NCBI GenBank assembly: GCA_017743585.1 | Contig: JAGHYP010000092.1 | Location: forward strand, 1-9,494 | Origin: Chloroflexota bacterium | GTDB lineage: Bacteria; Chloroflexota; Anaerolineae; Aggregatilineales; UBA2796 | Direction: 5' to 3' | DNA length: 9,494 bases | Shown: positions 6,322 through 9,494 of the stretch, one piece after another | Layout of the letters: each line of letters begins with the position of its first letter | Numbering within the stretch: the first letter of the stretch is position 1 | Translations under genes and position numbers: made by a program | Notes under the pieces: model-generated | Database searches by the model: none | What the model was told of the DNA's origin: nothing | What the model saw: only the letters and a program-made list of their open reading frames with translations

Positions 6322-7842
6322 ATGACTCAGCGCTACGATATCCGCCCTTTCTGCTGCGCGATATTTCTCGCCCTCGCGCTATGCGCCGTGCCGCTGAGCG
6401 CCGCCCAAGCGCGCGCTGCGCTCGTCATCGGCGTGCTAGAGCCGCTGATCAACCTCGATCCTGCCGACGCTGCAACATATTTCGAGTGGGAGGTGCTGAC
6501 GCATCTCTACACAGGCTTGACTCGGCAGGCGCACGGCACGTTGCGCTACGAGCTCGCGCTCGCCGAGTCGCATCAAGCGAGCGCAGATAACTTGATTCAC
6601 ACTTTCCGCCTGCGCGCTGACGCCGCCTTCAACGACGGCACGCCGATCACGGCGCAGACCTTCGCCGACTCGATCAATCGCGCCTTGCGGCTGAACGGAC
6701 GCGCCGCTGCCCTCATCGCGCCTTACGTGCGCGGCGCAATGGTCACTGAGGCGGGCGCGTTGCAACTGACGCTGGCGCAGGCGTTGCCGCTCAGTTTCGT
6801 CAGGCAATTGGTCGCTCTGCCGCCGTTCTTCCCGCTGCACGCGCAGAGCTTCCCTGCCGACCGCTTGAATCAGCGCCCTGAGCTGAGCACGCTGCGCACT
6901 AACGGAATCTATCGGCTGAGCGCGTACAGCTTCGATGAGTATCGCCTTGTGGCGGATGAAACTTGGCGCGGCGCGCCGCCTAAGACGGCGACCGTTATCT
7001 TGCGGCGCTACGCAAGCTCGGCCGCATTGCGCGAGGCGCTCAAACGGCGCGAGGTGAATGTCGCCTGGCGCGGCTTGGCGGGCGCAGACGCGCGCAACGC
7101 GCTACAGGCGGCAACCGTGCAAGAGCATCGCGCGCCGAGTTTGCAGTGCTTCTACCTGATCGTCGGGCAAAGGCGCGAGCCGTTCAATGCGCCGCAAGCG
7201 CGCCGTGTCCTGATGCACAGCCTGAGCCGCGCGCGCGCTGTCAGCAACGGTCTGAATGGCTACGGCGCGCCATTGTACACCTTCACGCCCTTCAGCGCCC
7301 CAGACGCGCCGCGTTACCCTGATTTCGCGCTCGAGGCCTTGCGCGCCGCGCTCAGCGAAGGCGGCTATTCGCGTTTCCGTCAGGTTGTGGGCGAAGTGCA
7401 GACGTCGCGCTTGCTGTACGGCGATGCCGCCTTGAGCGCCGTGACGCAGCTATTCAGCCAAGTGACGACAGTGGACGCTGTGCGCTTCAGCGTCCAAGAT
7501 ACTGAGCCGCGCGCATTCTTCGATCAAGTGAGCCGGCGCGCTTTCCGCCTGCTCGTCATCGGCTGGTCGCCGCTGCTGCCGCATCCGCACGCTTACCTCG
7601 CGCCTCTGCTGACGGGAGAGCTAGCAATTGGCGCCGAGTACGATCCAACTGAAGCCTCAGCGCTGTTGAGAGAGGCAGTGACGCTGGATTCTTACACCCC
7701 GCTGGAGCAGCTCGCCATGCGCGATCTGGTGGCGATCCCGCTCTGGCAAGGCGCACAAGTCTTGTACGCCGATCGGGCTGTGCGCGGCGTGCTGATCGAG
7801 CCGAATTTCTTGCTGCGCTACGATCGGCTATGGCTTGCCTAG
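6322..7842 (+). CDS. Family 5 extracellular solute-binding protein (peptide/nickel ABC type)
   Basis: The 506-residue product is of normal length for the OppA/DppA/NikA family (SBP_bac_5). A Sec signal peptide covers about 1-30 (hydrophobic 10-25, likely cut after AAQA). There is no lipobox, so it is not an obvious lipoprotein. Family features follow: the lobe I start (VIGVLEPLINLDPADA, 35-50), LAESHQASADNL...TFRLR (80-98), AAFNDGTPITAQTFADSINRAL reading on to 122, the hinge-region FNAPQARRVLMHSLSR (288-303) and the C-terminal AIPLWQGAQVLYADRAVRGV (471-490). The natural ligand cannot be read from the sequence; oligopeptides are usual for the family. No ABC permease or ATPase gene is in the window, so it is an orphan here. 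The gap of 11 bases to TPR gene 3 puts it in that operon, but no ribosome-binding site is visible before its ATG. Confidence 0.88.
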   Translation: MTQRYDIRPFCCAIFLALALCAVPLSAAQARAALVIGVLEPLINLDPADAATYFEWEVLTHLYTGLTRQAHGTLRYELALAESHQASADNLIHTFRLRADAAFNDGTPITAQTFADSINRALRLNGRAAALIAPYVRGAMVTEAGALQLTLAQALPLSFVRQLVALPPFFPLHAQSFPADRLNQRPELSTLRTNGIYRLSAYSFDEYRLVADETWRGAPPKTATVILRRYASSAALREALKRREVNVAWRGLAGADARNALQAATVQEHRAPSLQCFYLIVGQRREPFNAPQARRVLMHSLSRARAVSNGLNGYGAPLYTFTPFSAPDAPRYPDFALEALRAALSEGGYSRFRQVVGEVQTSRLLYGDAALSAVTQLFSQVTTVDAVRFSVQDTEPRAFFDQVSRRAFRLLVIGWSPLLPHPHAYLAPLLTGELAIGAEYDPTEASALLREAVTLDSYTPLEQLAMRDLVAIPLWQGAQVLYADRAVRGVLIEPNFLLRYDRLWLA

Positions 7843-8349
7843 CGCAGCCGCTCTGGCGGTCAGCTCGTGTGCGCTCATGCCGCCGCTGACCACCTCGCGC
7901 AGCGCGCCGTCGGGCGCGATGAAGAAGGTCGTGGGCAGCGCGCGCACGCGGAAGACCCGCAGCCAATAGGAGTCAGGATCGAGCAGGATCGGAAAGGTCA
8001 GGTTGTATGCGCTTGCGAACGACGCAACCTGCGCGGGCGCTTCGCCAACGTTCACGCCGACCACGCGGAAGCCTGTTTCGTGCAGCGCTTGCAAGACGGG
8101 CATTTCTTCGCGGCATGGCGCGCACCAGCTCGCCCAGAAATTCACGATGATCGGCGCGCCGCGCCATGCTGAGAGCTGAAACAGCGCGCCATCGAGCGTT
8201 TTGCCTGTCAATGGCGGCGCGCCTGCCTGTTGTATGCGTAGCGGCGCGTCCTGCTCAGGCAAGCCGGCTGTGTAGATCAGCGCGAAAGCGGTCAGCGTCA
8301 TGAGCGCCGCTGCGCACAGTCGCGCTACTCGCGCGATGCAGCCAGCCAC
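7828..8349 (-). CDS. TlpA/ResA-like membrane-anchored thiol-disulfide oxidoreductase
   Basis: The 173-residue product has an N-terminal signal anchor (about 11-29, with Arg at 7 and 10 before it) and a thioredoxin fold of the TlpA/ResA type. Evidence is the FWASWCAPCREEMP motif with active cysteines 76 and 79, the cis-proline at 139 (ALPTTFF) and the LTGKTLDG/ LSAWRGAP strand-turn typical of the family. Such proteins reduce disulfides outside the cytoplasm, often those of apocytochrome c or other exported proteins, and are recharged by CcdA/DsbD. I prefer the GTG at 8349 (25-bp overlap with the gene before) because it keeps the basic N-region. The ATG at 8301 would give 157 residues without it. 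Neither has a clear ribosome-binding site. Its 3' end overlaps that of the convergent solute-binding gene by 15 bases. Confidence 0.9.
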   Translation of the reverse strand: MAGCIARVARLCAAALMTLTAFALIYTAGLPEQDAPLRIQQAGAPPLTGKTLDGALFQLSAWRGAPIIVNFWASWCAPCREEMPVLQALHETGFRVVGVNVGEAPAQVASFASAYNLTFPILLDPDSYWLRVFRVRALPTTFFIAPDGALREVVSGGMSAHELTARAAALGKP

Positions 8350-9475
8350 GTCTGCACGTCTGCTTCAAAAGCAGCAAAATTGAGCGCGCCGTACAGCCGC
8401 TTCAAAATCACGCCGTCGCGTCCTAGCACGTATGTGGTCGGCAACCCTTGCACTCCGAACTGCCGCCCGATGCGATTGTCTTCATCCATGCCAAGCGGAA
8501 AGCGTAGGTTGAGCTCAGCGGCGAGCCGACGCGCGTTTTGCGGATCGACTTCGAGCGTGTTGATAGCCAAGACAGCCAGATCGTCATACTTCTGGCTGAG
8601 CGTCTGGAAGAACGGCATCTCGTCGCGGCAAGGCGCGCAATAGCTCGCCCAGAAGGTCAGGATCACGACCTTGCCTTCGAAGCTGCGCAAGTCAACCGTG
8701 CTGCCGTCGAAGAGTTTGGTGCTGAAGTTCGGCGCCTTTGAGCCGATCTCTGTGCCAATCGCGCGATCCATGAGCGCTTCAGGTGCGCTCGGCGTTGCGT
8801 TTGCCGTTGCGCGCTCAGGCTCAGCGGACTCAGCAGGCTTTCCGAGCGCTTTTTGGCGCAAAAACGCGCCATGTCCGATGCCCATGCACGCGCCGTGTTC
8901 GCTCCACGCGATCTCGCCGCGAAACGCGCTGATCGTGCATTCTTGCAAGTTGTAAGTGAAATCTGCAATGCCGCCGCCGACGTTGGCAAGGCGCGCCAGC
9001 TCGCCTGAGAGCAGCAAATAGCCGACTGTGACCAAGAAAATGCCGCTGACCGCCTCGATCAGGCGCATCCGCTTCTGCAGACGTCGCAGCAAGCCGCGCG
9101 CTTGGTCAATGGCGACCGCTGCCAGCAAAAATGGCACGCCTAAGCCGAGCGAATAGACCAACAACATGCCGCCGGCGGCCCACCACTCGCTGCTCGTCGT
9201 CGCCGAGACCGAGAGCGTCAAAATCGAGCCGAGAATCGGTCCGATGCACGGCGACCAGCCCGCCGCGAAGACCATGCCCATCAGCGCTGAGCCGAGCAAG
9301 CCATACGGATTGCGCGGATCGATCTGGCGGCGCGTATCCGCGTAAAGGAGGCTCAGCAGACGCTCGAAGAAGCCCCTCAGCGCTGTGCCCAAGTCGCCCA
9401 AGGCTGACCAGTTCACGTTGTAGACCAAGCGCCGCAATAGCCAGCCGGTCACGCCCATCACGTGCAAGCCGAAGA
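8325..9475 (-). CDS. CcdA/DsbD-type thiol transporter fused to a TlpA-like domain (5' end missing)
   Basis: Residues are counted from the Leu codon at 9467. The gene enters from the contig end in the middle of CcdA: VFGLH just inside the adapter matches the end of the family's third helix (FGLHLLG), so the TTG at 9467 is an internal Leu codon and the first helices and first active cysteine are lost. What remains is helix 4 with GWSPCIGPIL (Cys 74), helix 5 (about 97-120) and helix 6 (about 137-154). A linker with two extra cysteines (177, 194) follows, then a TlpA-like domain (240-380) with FWASYCAPCRDEMP (Cys 277, 280) and cis-Pro 343. CcdA proteins pass electrons from cytoplasmic thioredoxin across the membrane; the fused domain would receive them directly, as in the CcdA-thioredoxin fusion DipZ of mycobacteria. 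Confidence 0.88.
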
Positions 9476-9494
9476 CTGTCTCTTATACACATCT
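9476..9494. other. Nextera (Tn5 mosaic end) adapter remnant, not genomic
   Basis: The last 19 bases, CTGTCTCTTATACACATCT, are exactly the reverse complement of the Tn5 mosaic-end sequence used in Nextera libraries. They create a false stop and the tell-tale MCIRDS start in a minus-strand frame, and they truncate the CcdA fusion gene. True genome ends at 9475 or 9476. Confidence 0.98.

Noticed and set aside
7846..7862. Short hairpin CCGC-TCTG-GCGG just after the solute-binding gene as a terminator
   Set aside because: The stem is only four base pairs, there is no T-run, and it lies inside the coding sequence of the convergent TlpA-like gene.
9106..9492. Minus-strand frame beginning MCIRDS, 128 residues
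   Set aside because: It starts inside the Nextera adapter and runs antisense-shifted through the CcdA fusion gene; the real frame there shows clear CcdA and TlpA motifs.
1..9494. CRISPR array, tRNA, rRNA, insertion sequence or phage genes
   Set aside because: I saw no regularly spaced direct repeats, no tRNA-like cloverleaf, no transposase or integrase motifs and no terminal inverted repeats; the tandem similarity at 2485-5070 is gene duplication.

Overview
The window is a contig end from a GC-rich bacterium (about 60% GC by eye), most likely a member of Chloroflexota (Anaerolineae-like). That placement is inferred from several signs: Pro-Thr linkers in membrane-anchored extracytoplasmic proteins, a protein resembling the DUF6754 family that I associate with Anaerolineae, an acidic protein with scattered Trp-Leu motifs, and envelope proteins without lipoboxes. 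No rRNA, tRNA or other taxonomic marker is present. The last 19 bases are a Nextera transposon-end adapter, not genome.

Layout. (1) Positions 1-2378, minus strand: four tightly packed genes (4-bp ATGA overlaps or an 11-bp gap). In transcription order they are a small protein of unknown function, a two-TM DUF6754-like protein, a six-TM protein, and an acidic Pro-rich Trp-Leu repeat protein cut by the left edge. The last gene has no stop in the window, so a start-to-stop ORF search misses it. (2) Positions 2379-2484: a divergent intergenic region with a good sigma70-type promoter for the plus strand. (3) Positions 2485-7842, plus strand: three consecutive TPR proteins with N-terminal membrane anchors (the first two clear tandem paralogues), then a secreted family 5 (peptide/nickel type) solute-binding protein. 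(4) Positions 7828-9475, minus strand: a CcdA/DsbD-type membrane thiol transporter fused to a TlpA-like thioredoxin domain (5' end lost at the contig end), then a second, stand-alone TlpA-like protein. The two operons converge with a 15-bp overlap.

How it may fit together. The three TPR proteins carry 8, 8 and 4 cysteines, all in the predicted extracytoplasmic TPR part. Every one falls into a pair that TPR geometry would bring close together (positions 8-24 within a repeat, 27-3' between repeats, 17-capping helix). This suggests disulfide-stapled extracytoplasmic TPR solenoids, next to an envelope thiol-redox relay (CcdA-TlpA plus TlpA) and an orphan solute-binding protein. The pairing is read from the sequence; the functional link is inference.
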